Source: Acorus gramineus (taxonomy: Eukaryota; Streptophyta; Magnoliopsida; Acorales; Acoraceae). From it: a stretch of 64,000 bases of DNA. The stretch is taken from contig JAUJYN010000087.1 of assembly GCA_030737835.1 (NCBI GenBank), forward strand, positions 62,001 to 126,000, written 5' to 3'. The notes beneath the pieces are model-generated. The model saw only the letters and a list, made by a program, of their open reading frames with translations. It ran no database searches and was not told where the DNA came from. Position 1 is the stretch's first letter. Each line of letters begins with the position of its first letter. This document shows positions 37,061 through 48,900 of the stretch, piece after piece. Both the position numbers and the translations under genes were made by a program.

Positions 37061-37769
37061 TTATGCTTTGTATATAAATGGAGTTAACCCAAAGATATAC
37101 CAAGCCCGATTCAAATATAAGCCTTCCTTTAAAAATCAAAACTTGTGTAACAATTCTCTTGTCACTCAAAAAAAAATAAATAACAAACTAACAAACACAA
37201 CAGGCTTCACAATGTTTTCCTTCATCAATTTTTTTTAATAAAGTATATTATTCATGTTGTTTTTTCTAAAATCTTCGTGTATCATACATTCATATGTACT
37301 GATTTTAAAATCAGTTGCAAATGAATAAAAGCACATTTCCTTCTCTATGAATATTGTAATTGAACATTTGGATTAAGATGAGTATGAATTTAAAGATGAA
37401 ACGAAGTTCATACAGTTTATTACGAATTAACTAGAAGGTTGAATTTAGAGGCATATTGCTTCTAAATATAATAATAGAAAAAATAGTTGTTGCAACTTAA
37501 ATAACCCCCGGATCCAAATATTTTGTTTAGATAATTAAATTGATACATTATTAATGCTAATCAACTTGATAACCCCATGAAAATTGTGTTCCTGACTCTT
37601 GTTGTCACAATATAGAGGAGTAGACACGATAGAATGACATGGCTTCAGTAGTACTTTGTGTTGGTAACCAATGGCTACAATTAGGGCGTGGGTTATTTAA
37701 ACCAATGGCTACTTTGTGTACACAGTCATATGTCCTATAATAGGACTCCTATTCTCAAGACTCAAGAGG

Positions 37770-37910
37770 CTCATATTTGGAAATAAATTGTGAAAGCTTC
37801 CCATACATCCTAGTCTGAAAATGTTTGCATGGAAATTAAAATTACTTTGGGAGCCCTTGCACACGAATATTCTTGGATTCTTGAGGTATTTGCAAGGATA
37901 CTAGTTGCTC
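37770..37910 (+). pseudogene. LINE zf-RVT fragment (mirrored at 38095-38240)
   Basis: The plus strand reads KLPIHPSLKMFAWKLKLLWE followed by PLHTNILGFL, close to the P-K-x-K-x-F-x-W-K-L core of the LINE zf-RVT domain. A TGA stands where the preceding conserved Trp is expected. The same sequence occurs inverted in the right arm. A short, dead fragment. Confidence 0.45.
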
Positions 37911-38924
37911 ATTTGAATGTATTAACTTTCACATAAATAGTCAGGAACACAATTTTCATGGGAATATTTATGTGAAAGTTAATACATTCAAATGATACTA
38001 GGATGTTCACATAAATGTATTAACTTTCACATAAATATTCCCATGAAAATTGTGTTCCTGACTATTTATGTGAAAGTTAATACATTCAAATGAGCAACTA
38101 GTATCCTTGCAAATACCTCAAGAATCCAAGAATATTCGTGTGCAAGGGCTCCCAAAGTAATTTTAATTTCCATGCAAACATTTTCAGACTAGGATGTATG
38201 GGAAGCTTTCACAATTTATTTCCAAATATGAGCCTCTTGAGTCTTGAGAATAGGAGTCCTATTATAGGACATATGACTGTGTACACATCCCACGCCCTAA
38301 TTGTAGCCATTGGTTACCAACACAAAGTACTACTGAAGCCATGTCATTCTATCGTGTCTACTCCTCTATATTGTGACAACAAGAGTCAGGAACACAATTT
38401 TCATGGGGTTATCAAGTTGATTAGCATTAATAATGTATCAATTTAATTATCTAAACAAAATATTTGGATCCGGGGGTTATTTAAGTTGCAACAACTATTT
38501 TTTCTATTATTATATTTAGAAGCAATATGCCTCTAAATTCAACCTTCTAGTTAATTCGTAATAAACTGTATGAACTTCGTTTCATCTTTAAATTCATACT
38601 CATCTTAATCCAAATGTTCAATTACAATATTCATAGAGAAGGAAATGTGCTTTTATTCATTTGCAACTGATTTTAAAATCAGTACATATGAATGTATGAT
38701 ACACGAAGATTTTAGAAAAAACAACATGAATAATATACTTTATTAAAAAAAAATTGATGAAGGAAAACATTGTGAAGCCTGTTGTGTTTGTTAGTTTGTT
38801 ATTTCTTTTTTTGAGTGACAAGAGAATTGTTACACAAGTTTTAATTTTTAAAGGAAGGCTTATATTTGAATCGGGCTTGGTATATCTTTGGGTTAACTCC
38901 ATTTATATACAAAGCATAAAAAGA

Positions 38925-39330
38925 AGGGGAAACTCCATATAAACCCCTTTAGATTGTTCAAAATCCACATAACCCCCTGCAAACATCAATGTAAATCCAA
39001 ATAGCTCTAGAAGTTAAATTTTGGTTGACAGATCCTGAAAACCCTCTCCAAATAAGGTTTTATAATCTATTCAGAATAGTGAAATAATAATTCACATAGG
39101 GTTTTCTGCATTTATAACAAATTGTAAAGAGTTTTGGATATACAGTGTTTTTAGTTAGGGTTAACCAAACAGAATGTTTACTTAATATGTTTTATCTGAC
39201 AACGGGAGTTTAATCGTGGGGATTATTTGGATTTATATAGGTGTTTTCAGGAGTTATGTAGACTTGAGAAAAAAGCAGGAGGGGTTATATAGAAGTTAAG
39301 TAGTTTATAGGGCTTTATTTGGATTTTTCC
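38925..39330. mobile_element. Mutator-like MITE in the right arm (mirror copy)
   Basis: Reverse-complement counterpart of 36646-37060 with only scattered substitutions (for example GGGCTTTATTTGG versus the complement of CCAAATAACGCCC). It was duplicated together with the arm rather than inserted independently. Confidence 0.6.
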
Positions 39331-39439
39331 CTGAAAAGCAAGTTTGAATAATCTACAAAGAGCCAGTCGGTTAGCAACTCCAAAACTTTTTCTAGAAGCT
39401 GATCAGTTAAACATCGACCAATCAACATGATTTTTTAAG

Positions 39440-39611
39440 ATATATAGCATAAATATGTACAGCTGAAACTCCTCCATTGTCGACCAAACTCTCCAAATCC
39501 CACGGCCACTTTTCTCTATCTCCTCTGTCTTCTCGCACCCTGTCCCGGCACCCCCTCCCGGAGCCTCTCCCCCCCTCGTCACCACCTCTCCCTCCCTCCC
39601 CCTCCATCAGG
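39440..39611 (+). promoter_or_regulatory. Leader exon and promoter copy, right palindrome arm
   Basis: Plus-strand copy of the leader: a TATA-like AGATATATAGCATAAATATG, TACAGCTGAAACTCCTCC, a C-rich leader and the donor CATCAG|GTATTCC at 39611/39612. No downstream coding exon was recognised within the following 3 kb before the gene at 42931, so this promoter may drive a non-coding transcript or nothing. Confidence 0.45.
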
Positions 39612-39664
39612 TATTCCGGCCGTTTACTAGTCTTCTTTTATTTTATGATCTATATACATTGGTG

Positions 39665-40790
39665 GATTGTATTTTGTTTTTGTTTTAATTTCTTTCAATT
39701 TTAGACTTCTTCCCTGATTTATTAAATCGATGGCAAAAGCTTACCATTATTATAAAACCCCCTAACTCTTGATTCATGAATAAAAAAAAAGAAAGGGGGG
39801 GGGGGGGTGTGGAAGGAGAGGCACATATACAATTTGAAAAGAACACTAAATCAACTATATTATTGTGCTTTATTTTTTACATTATAGAAAATATCATATA
39901 TAAGTTTACTTTTATCATTCTTAATTATTGGTTAGAAAATCCACTCTAGATAAATTTATTTTGATTTTTAAAATTGGCATAATGGAATATTTGTTCATTA
40001 ATTAACATTTTGATAGTATATAAATAAATAGCCTATTTATGATGGTAAAATAATAAATAACATGTTTTTCAATAACATGCACCCATTTATATATTACCTT
40101 AATCTTTATGTCCGTACATGCATGTCAAAGTAGACAACAAAATAATCGTATTAATTAAGTTTATCCGTGTTGAGTCGTGGATTATGCTTTTCTTATTTTT
40201 AGGGAATACTGAAGCCTGTTTTCTGCATGTCTATTTCATGTAATATGATCATTGTTTAATTAATTAAACTTGAAATATGGATTTTGTAGTATGTCATTCA
40301 CATCATTCAGAGAGAGAAAATAATTTATAATTAGAAATATGGATTTCTAATTTATATTATGTAAATAAATATGATAAAATTATCTATATGAAAAATATAT
40401 TATATAGAAAAAATAATTTATGTTTAATATTGCATATATTAGTTTTTTAATATATATATATATATATATAAACCAATGTCATGAATAAAATTAGTTCTAA
40501 ATTAAATAGATTAATTTTAATTAAGGCTTTATCTTAAAAAAATACATAGTATCAATGAATTTGAGGGAAGGAGGGAGGGAGGGACTGTGTGTGACTGTGG
40601 TGTCTCGGTTCTGACCGTTTACTAGTCTTCTTTTATTTTATGATTTATATACATTGGTGATTCTTTTTAATTAAAAGCTCATTTATTTGATTGGTATTAG
40701 CATGTAAGTTCTTGAATGGTTTTGGATCTAACAGAACGAGATTCTTCATTCACGAGTAGTGCCGTGAATGACTAGTTAGTAATTTATTAT
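39665..40790. repeat. Rearranged inverted copy of the 35.3-36.4 kb region
   Basis: Beyond the palindrome, homology to the left flank continues in inverted orientation but in shuffled order. 40090-40565 matches the complement of about 35340-35720 (shared TTTATCCGTGTTGAG, TTATGCTTTTCTTATTT, TTTCTGCATGTCTATTTC-type blocks). 40614-40790 matches the complement of about 36180-36360 (CGTTTACTAGTCTTCTTTTA, TTGGATCTAACAGAACGAG). The first part of that second block duplicates 39612-39664. Divergence here is greater than inside the palindrome. A (TA)n tract lies at about 40449-40471. Confidence 0.75.
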
Positions 40791-42790
40791 TTTTATAAAT
40801 AAAATCGGGATCCTAACGCGAATATGAATACAAAATATAGATAATTTTTTTTATTATTAATTTAACAAAACTAAAACTGGAATCTAAATCAAAGTTAAAA
40901 CTGAATATGAAACTTGAATTCAAATCTGAATCCAAATACGGAATTCATACAAATATATTAATTAAAATCAAAGCCAAAACTAAAACGACAACTAATTTTA
41001 AAATTGAAAGTGAAACTAAAATGGAAGGTCGAAACAGAATTCAAAGCCAAATTTTAAACAATAAAAAAAACCTCATGAAATAGGTTGATAAGTACAAATA
41101 ATTCGGTAATTTATTTTTATCTCATGAACAGTTTGGTGAACATTGATCATTTTTTAAAAATAAATTGTCCCTTTTTAACCCACTCAATATAAATTTGTTT
41201 ATTAGTAATGTGATCCGATTAGAGAAAATAAAAGGAGGAGAATAAAATGTTTAATCAAGGATAGAAATCATATATAATTTTAAATCATGTTATTAATACA
41301 GGTAGAATTCATTAGGATTCTCAGAATCCCATCAATTTGATTCTACCAAATTATTTCACTTGACTTGATCTACCAGAACCCACAGTTTATGTAAAATTAC
41401 CACCAACCGAATATGTTTAATCTCATAATTTCATGCTAATTCTAGGATAGAATCAGAATCCCCAATATATCACCAACCAAAACAGGGCTTAAAGTTTTGG
41501 GTTTTGGACATCTTCCATCTCACCATAGCTTAAAATAAGGTCCATGTTCCTTTCAAATGCAAAATGTAAGACTCAAGATAGTCCAAAAATACAGTCCACA
41601 CTTTTTTTTTTCTTTTTTCTTTTTAAATGAAATAATAATTTTGTACAAAAGTGAAAATATTTACTACACTAAATTGTGTGGGGGGAATCATTATATAATA
41701 ATGTGTATACTCGTAACTCAAAATATACCAAAAATACATCGCACACTATTTTTGCTATTCTTTTTAAAATGAAATAACAATTTTTTAAAAAAGTGAAAAT
41801 ATCTACTACACTAAAATTTAGTGTGGGGAATCATTATATAATAATGTGTATACTCGTTAATAAGAGGACTGTCACAACATTGAATACGTTGACTTTGTAT
41901 TTTTACATAACATAACCGGAAGGGAAAAATATGGCTAACTGGTTTTAGGTTATCCGATCGGTCTGCTTCGCTATTTGTCTGACTGGTTGGTGTAGATCGC
42001 TGGCCTATTGAGACCTCGAGCATTGATGGACGGGATGAGGGTGATCCACAAAAGATCCTTTTATAATTTTTTGTTCAAATCTTAATTATTTTTTTATCAA
42101 CAACTTATTCATTATCAACCAAACAAAAAATAATTATTAGTACATTTCTCAATAAGAATAAGTAAAAACACAACCAAACAGAAATTGACTAATTATTTCT
42201 CTTTACTGGAATAATTGTCTAGAAAATAACAGCTTATGTCGCTACGTAGCAAAACAGGGTGAAAGATTTATCATCATAAAAATATAATCAAATTTTGAAC
42301 ACATTTTAGATGATTATATTTTTTATCATTAGATTTATGCTTTATCTGAAATGCACATACGGATAACCACGTATTCAATGAAAAATATTTGAATCTAATA
42401 TATATCATAAAATTATATATTTTTATATAATATAGGTTTCCGACTCTATTATCTTGTATAATGAATCATAATTCAAAATTTTTAACCTATTATTGTATTA
42501 TATTTTTGAAAAAATCAATATAACTCCCTGAAACGTTAGTTAAATTAGTTTTAATCCCTGTAAAATTGAAAAATTATCATAGGTCCTCAGAAAGTATATA
42601 TGGTTGACGAATTTAATCCCTCAATCAAATTATCGTCAATTTATATGGAATATTCCTTTATTAAACAGAGTTCTAATAAATAGCATTCAAATAAATCCTT
42701 ACAAAATATAAAAAATTATCGTCAACTTTTTATACAAGCTATAAGTTAAACATGGAAATGACTTGATTTAATTGGTCCAAACAAGTCTCT
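40791..42790. other. Intergenic, MITE debris
   Basis: No gene. About 41300-41495 ends in the terminus-like CACCAACCAAAACAGGGCTT, suggesting an old Harbinger-type MITE. 41580-41870 contains a tandem duplication of about 120 bp (AAAATATACCAAAAATACA..., GTGTGGGGAATCATTATAT occurring twice). 42490-42780 has words typical of a decayed Mutator-type MITE. Confidence 0.4.
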
Positions 42791-42809
42791 TCCATTTATA
42801 CCCTCTATG

Positions 42810-42930
42810 TCTATGAAAATCGTCAACCAATTAACATGATGCTATGCATATATATACATGTACAGCAGAAGCTCCTCCACAGTCACCTCTCGCTACCAAA
42901 CTCCACATCCAGCGGCCCCTCTCGCTACCA
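42810..42930 (+). promoter_or_regulatory. Promoter and leader of the four-helix membrane gene
   Basis: A TATA-like run ATATATATA at 42848-42856 is followed by CATGTACAGCAGAAGCTCCT, then a C-rich leader of about 60 bp to the ATG. Aligned by eye with 39415-39500 it shares CAACATGAT-like, ATGTACAGC, AAACTCC and CGGCC words in the same order, so it is a diverged paralogue of the promoters in the palindrome arms. Confidence 0.5.
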
Positions 42931-43509
42931 ATGGCAGGCATTCAGGAGTAAGTCTCCGACGGAGAATTTTTTTTTTCATGATAATAAAAAATGGCTTTAT
43001 TAATGGTTTTGTTATTTCATTTTAGGTCCATTAGCACCCGCTATCATTCTACAATTAGGAGCATCCAAAAGGCAAATGCGCTATTTGAGACAGTCATGTT
43101 TGTAGGATTTGCACTCACTATGGCTACCACACGCAGCATGGTGCCTGAATGCCAAGCGGACCCCTGCATCCCGCGTTATCTCCTCCTCTATATGTTCTTA
43201 TCTTCCACCTTCATCATATTTTTGAGCTTGATTACAGTATCGGTTGAAAAATCTGACTCCTTCAACACCAGATTTTTAAAACTTCATATACTTATCTCTG
43301 AAATTGGATTCGTTTTAGGTGTCGTGTTTGGGATACTGACATCAGTGAATGTCATTGAGGACATGATGGGTTCTCTAAGGTGCGGGAGTCCATTAAAATT
43401 CACTGTTATTATTTCTATTATATTGTTTATAGGATATGCTGTACTTTTATATGTTGTCAGAGTCTTGTCAGATCTCTCTCACTCGTTAGAGTCACACAGG
43501 AGCTTCTGA
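42931..43509 (+). CDS. Small four-helix membrane protein, possibly MEE60-like
   Basis: Exon 1 42931-42947 (ATGGCAGGCATTCAGGA, donor GTAAGT), exon 2 43026-43509 (acceptor TTTTAG), predicted 166 residues. The join restores Glu-6 (GA|G) and leads directly into the conserved-looking frame. Four hydrophobic segments are expected at about 24-42, 57-77, 93-116 and 131-153. KANALFETVMFVGFALT and the later LISEIGFVLGVVFGILTSVN / GSLRCGS blocks resemble the plant MEE60-type membrane family (NSLFTxAVFxGL, then a hydrophobic LVNVVQIKLG-like block). Similarity is distant and recalled from memory, so treat it as a lead only. Two cysteines (48 and 53) lie in the first loop. No enzyme motif. Probably a membrane protein of unknown role. 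Confidence 0.7.
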
Positions 43510-45916
43510 TCACACTTTTAGTTTGTGTGTTTTTTTTTTAAGTATGTGGGTCTTGATGTAGTAAACATGAATTTTTCAACACAAACTTCATATCCAGCCT
43601 TTGGAATTTTGTTTACTCTCTAGTTCAGTAGTTCTCACTTATTTCTCCATATATTCTTGACTCTTGAGTGTTGGTTCCATAATTATTGTAATGAATCTGT
43701 TCTTATTGTTCTTGTGTTTTCTAAGAAAAATAATTTTTTCTTTTTCTTTAAAAAAAAATCATACATTTTCCTATTAAAATACATGCATATTTTATAAAGA
43801 GATGTATTGATACAGTAAAAAGTGTTCCATAAAGACAGAGTTCATGAAAAGTCAAAGGGGCCGGCACAATATTTTACAGCTTTTTTTTATTTTGATAGAC
43901 AATTGAACTGTGTAGAGCAGAGAGCAACGTAAAAAAGCAAGCCATTTGATAGTAAGCAAGCCATTTGATAGTGCTTGTATATGGTTAAGTTGGATGAATT
44001 AGATGAACCTACTTATATCACTTTCGTGGTCCGTTTTGAAATATATTTTTTTGAATAAATATATTTACCAAAGTGCAGATGTTTACAAAAGATGAATTCA
44101 AATGCAAATCTTTTATATTTTTAACCTAATATATAATAGGTTAGGGAATGGAACACTCAGTATAACAGTCTGCACTCGTACGCATAAACACGAAGGGTAT
44201 GTAATTGTTCACATGGAATTGATTATGATATTATTATATGATAACTCAGATTCAAATGAGAGTTTTTTTTTTCATATTTCAGTTCTGATAGATTTTATGG
44301 AACGAGAAATTTTGTTTAAAACGTTCAGCAATAGACATGAATAAAAGTTTCCAAACGTAATTATTCTGGATGTTGCAATTCTTTCTTCTTTTTTCCCCTT
44401 TGGTAATTAAGAATTGTGGAGAATTATGGAGGCACAATTCTTCCACAATTCTTGTTCTTGGTCTCTCTTCTCCATAGGTACTCTAATTTACCAACGAGGA
44501 GCGTCTGTGTTCCCCTGATCATTCTTTTTATACCATATCCTGGCAAAGGTAGTTGCTTTGTTCTTCAGTCTGTCTACATGGGCATCCTTCCAGCTTGAAC
44601 AAAGGCTCCCATTGTTAGCCTATAATGGATGCCACATCTTCTAGGCAGTCCTGGCTAGAATTTCAGCCATTCTTACACACCATGATGGCTATCTTGTCGT
44701 AACAGAGTCCAAACTTCTCAAATAGTCCTTCAGCTTCATAAGGAGTTGATCTTATGCTTCCAATAACATGTGTATTTAAGACCAAAGCATTGCATAGTTT
44801 CATAAAAGCTGCTCGTTGAACCAGGTTAGAATGCCTCCCCCCCCCCCCTCCGGTTGGAGAGGAAGAGGCATCAAAATGGTAATGTGCATTACCACTATGT
44901 GTTGACCTTGTACATCCAAATTTGAGTATGACAAACTTGAGCAAATCTGGAGTGGCATAAAATGTCAGTTAATCTACCTGCAGCTTATAGAACCAACTCC
45001 AACTTCAGATGCATTGTCTCCTTCAATGGCACTTTCTTCAGTTGGTGCTCAGTTCCCCAGACCCTCTTGTGCCTTCACCAACAGAGATCCTCCTCCCTAA
45101 GTCTGTGGGCCAAGGTCTCTGATCAGCATCAGTTTGACCCCTCAAAAGCATTGCTGTCTCTAAAAAGTTGAGGATGAGATGGTTCTCAAACAAGGTGTCA
45201 AAATATATACAATGATTTCATGCACGAGAAAATTGAAACATTTTGTAGAGAAAGAGAAGCACACCACATTCGAGTTAGATTAGTCTATTGGCCATATGGA
45301 GATTAAGCCCCTTTTATACTGTCTACATGACAGTATTTAATAGGGATGAAATATCACACAAATAATCTCTCCCTATGCTTCCTTTATCCCCCTTTTCTAG
45401 GCTGTTTTCTATTGAAGCCACTGTACTGGCACACATCACATGGAGCATTTAGAGAGATTCAGTGTGTGCACAGTGAGGGTGAAATATTGTCTCAAAATCA
45501 TAGACAAAGGAGATATTTTAACACATAAGACTTAGGAAGAGCCCCCTTGTCAAAATTGCAATTATAAAACAAAATACCAGAACTCTCATCTTGCATGGAC
45601 CACTGGTATCTCCCAAAAGTTCCCCAATTACCTAACCAAAAAAAAAAAAGCGAATACAGCCTACCTCAAACTAAACCTGGGTAGGGTTGGGGACCGCCCT
45701 TCCACTCAGAATCTTTGTACAGATCCCTGCATCCATTGCAAAATTTTAGGCCAAGTAACAGAGCCACCCTCCCCACCAAATGAAACAGAGCATCTCAATT
45801 TCACGTTTGGAAGCAGGTGCACAATCCGTATCATGTAAAAAGTTAAGATGATACTTACTACACACAAGATTTCTTTGTGTATAACCTCCAGTTAGGAAAG
45901 GAAACGGCTTTCAATG
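43510..45916. other. Intergenic between convergent genes
   Basis: 43510-43760 is a likely 3' UTR. A run of C at about 44838-44849 interrupts a stretch (44640-45175) that has even base composition and longer open frames on the minus strand (for example 44663-44944). I could not match it to a family, and it may be a decayed exon or an old transposon. 45600-45916 is the likely TYW1 3' UTR. Confidence 0.35.
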
Positions 45917-48900
45917 CTAAGTCTGAAGGGCAGCTGCTCCGTGGCGTCGTTCCTTTTTATAACGAGACTGGTCAGGGTCAAAACCACCCTCCTCCGCACC
46001 GTAGACGGCCCATAATGGTGTGGGAGCCATGTAGTCTTCACTGCTAAAAGGCTTCCCAGATGCCACCTATATGATCAATGAAGATGCACATCAGTTACCA
46101 TCAACTAATACAATATTTTGAAAGCTGCCAAGTGAAAACTGAGTGATATGACTAAGAGATGGAGTGAAATTACCAGGTCGTGGAATTTGTCATAATCTAT
46201 CCATGTATGCCATCTACCATTTACTTTATACTTGGTGACTTTTGCCAAAAGTACACAACATGAGTGGACATGTTCACAAGCAACTTCGTACTCTCCATTG
46301 CTTTTGAGGGCCAATGCCTCAGAGAATGCTCTGACATCAGCATGCCATGGGACATTCTCCATCGTTAGCTTTGAAGTGGCAGATCTGAAATAAAATTGCC
46401 CAGAATTGTTTTTTTGTTTTTTTTATTAATACATTGGGATCAAGCAGCTGAACCAAGACACTATAATAACTTGACATGAATGCGGAGAAGCAGCTTACGA
46501 TCCACAGTAGGTGACACCCTTGATTTCGACTAGATCAGGATTACCCACACCAAGCAAGCTTGAATATGCATCTATATCTTCTGCATTCCAGCCTTTGACT
46601 AATGTCAAACGATAAACAGTCCGCTGTTCTTTCTCATACAGAGCCTTCAGGGAATCCTGTCAAGTAATGCAATAAATACATTACATAGCGGGACTCATGA
46701 GTTGAATATAAGGTACAAGGAAACTCGACACCAATTATTCATGATAAACTAAGATTCAATTGAAGTACAACTCTCTCATTTTGCATATAAACAAAATCAG
46801 AAGCCCTGTATGTAATTATTGTAAAGATTAAATATTAAGGTCATTAGTGAGGCAGTGATACCAAGGCAACCCATATCAGCTTTGTTGTTTTTACTGGTTT
46901 GACCTTAACATTGTAATAGCTACACCTCAAAAACCTTGGCGTTTGCAATGTTGATAAAGCAAAATAAACAACTGAAAGATGACAATGACATGGTTGGGAA
47001 AACACTATAAAATCCAAGTCAAGTAGGCAAGGATGTATTACAAAAAGTATGGACTATTACTGCGCAACACATTACTCGGGTCAAAGTTGTAAAAGTAGGA
47101 AAAGTATCTCTGCATAATCTCATGGCCAAACACAAAATACCAGGTACAAACTGGAAGATTCTTAGATGATATAACTCACTAGAAAGAGAATAAATATCTT
47201 CTGTGGTATCTTGTCGGGAAAAAATCTCAGCTAATCCTCCTATTCTACGAGTGCCAGTCTATGTATTACAAGTGTAAAAAAATTAATACACTCACTGGGG
47301 CAGTTTTTAAGAAAGTTTGACATACAACTAAATGAAAGAAGTGATCTTTAGACAAGCAAATGAAATACTTTGAAGAAGCTTTTCTATTTTTGACAAAGTG
47401 ATGGGAATTCTACCACTAATGTATCATTAAGGAATATGTTGGGGACAGTCATTCCTACAGTCCTCTTACAGTCATAACACATTTTCAATTTTATTTAAAG
47501 GTAAATACTGACAAAAAATGAAGTATATACTCAAATGAATTGAATACATACCCTTTTTGCATTTCCCTAATAAATAAATACTCACCTAACCAAGTATATA
47601 TGCGATTAGAGAAATCGCATGCTTAATTAGGGCTGCAAGAATGATGACATGAATGACAATGTGTACCAGTGCACTATTATTAAAATTTGGGCAAAAATTC
47701 CAAAAGAAAACATAAAACACATCAAACATAATAAGTAGATGAGGGGCCTACTAAAACACAAGCTCTAATTCGAAGAAGTCTTGCAAATCATTTTTTTAGT
47801 GAGTCATTTTACTCTTGTTAGAAAATGAACACCATACTTGTTTTTTAAAGCTTCAGCAGAAGAAAAATTGGTTTGCATAATGAGACGATCTACGATATGG
47901 TCTTGACTACTTGTTATTATTAAGGTTCGGTGGTTCACAGCATATAGTGTAAAACTATTCATGTACTTAGGATACTTGTTCCGATAACTCAGCAGATCTG
48001 GTTATATAGAGCTTTAAGAAAAGGATGCACTTAGATAAATCCTATCGCAATATCACACACACTCAAAAAAACCTAACACGAGTCTTCTCAGAAGTAATCT
48101 GAATATCAGGAAAAGAAAACTTACAACAAATCGCTCCCAGAAATCTCCAAAGAGTGGTCGGTCAATCGCCTTTAAGCTATCTTTTGTAGCAGCATCGACA
48201 CTGACATACAGCTGCAGGGTTTGATACAGATCAATTTTGTCTATATTATCTAAAATCAATTAATTACTTCTAACTTCAAAGTATTCATTTCCAAGGTCAA
48301 ACTGCAATCTCAAGGTGCAGTCAGAATACCTGGGTAACAGGCTTCAACGCTCTTATCTTTTCAGGGAATTGAGCATTGGTAACGAGAAAAGATGAAATTC
48401 GCCTACGGTGCAGCTCATCAATTAGTGTATTTATCTCCGGGTACATGATGGGCTCACCAACCAGGGACAATGCACAATGCCTGGGAGCGAGACCTTCAGA
48501 TAATCGCTCATTATTCACTCCTGCAAGTCATAAAACAACCATAAGTCCACTTTACCATGTATGCTATGCATTGTTTCGCCAGATTGCATAATAGAACAAA
48601 TAACTGCTCAGAATAGAAAGCCTCATAATCTAAATAGACACTGGTTGGTCATATGCTTCGCTATCTGGCATTCCTTTTGTTCAGAATGAAGGTATAACAA
48701 CCAGTATTCATTACATCATCAACTTGTACACAGAAGGCAAGAAAAAATATGGATGCTTGCAGCACAATGTTACATTATCAGTTACTGCAGTCAAAGTCAG
48801 TAGTTCAAGACAAGCTAAACTACAACAAAATTAAACCTACCAGGGACACCCTTCATTTGCTTTATCATTTTTCTATGCTGGTCAATTGCAGCATTTACAA

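Larger units (their letters stand above)
36312..39664. repeat. Giant palindrome: inverted repeat with 1.65-kb arms
   Basis: The left arm starts CACCAATGTATATAGATC at 36312 and the right arm ends with its exact complement at 39664. The arms meet near 38000, where about 20 bp (TACTAGGATGTTCACATAAA, about 37996-38015) separates them. Corresponding landmarks pair all along: GGCCGGAATACCTGATGG/CCATCAGGTATTCCGGCC, the MITE at 36646-37060 with 38925-39330, GGATCCGGGGG-type words at 37508 and 38467, and the innermost AATATTCCCATGAAAATTGTG block. Differences are few: single substitutions, plus a roughly 25-bp insertion near 37690-37715 on the left only. The innermost 50-bp motif recurs more than once near the centre. 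Arms this similar imply a recent inverted duplication. Confidence 0.92.

Noticed and set aside
38320..38446. TPLYCDNKS in a plus-strand ORF, resembling the Copia RNase H motif
   Set aside because: Only about nine residues match and the flanks do not. It lies in the palindrome arm antisense to the LINE-like frame and is most likely chance.
44663..44944. Minus-strand ORF near 44.8 kb as a gene
   Set aside because: The N-terminal half is interrupted by a C-run giving polyglycine, and no family match or splice structure could be supported.
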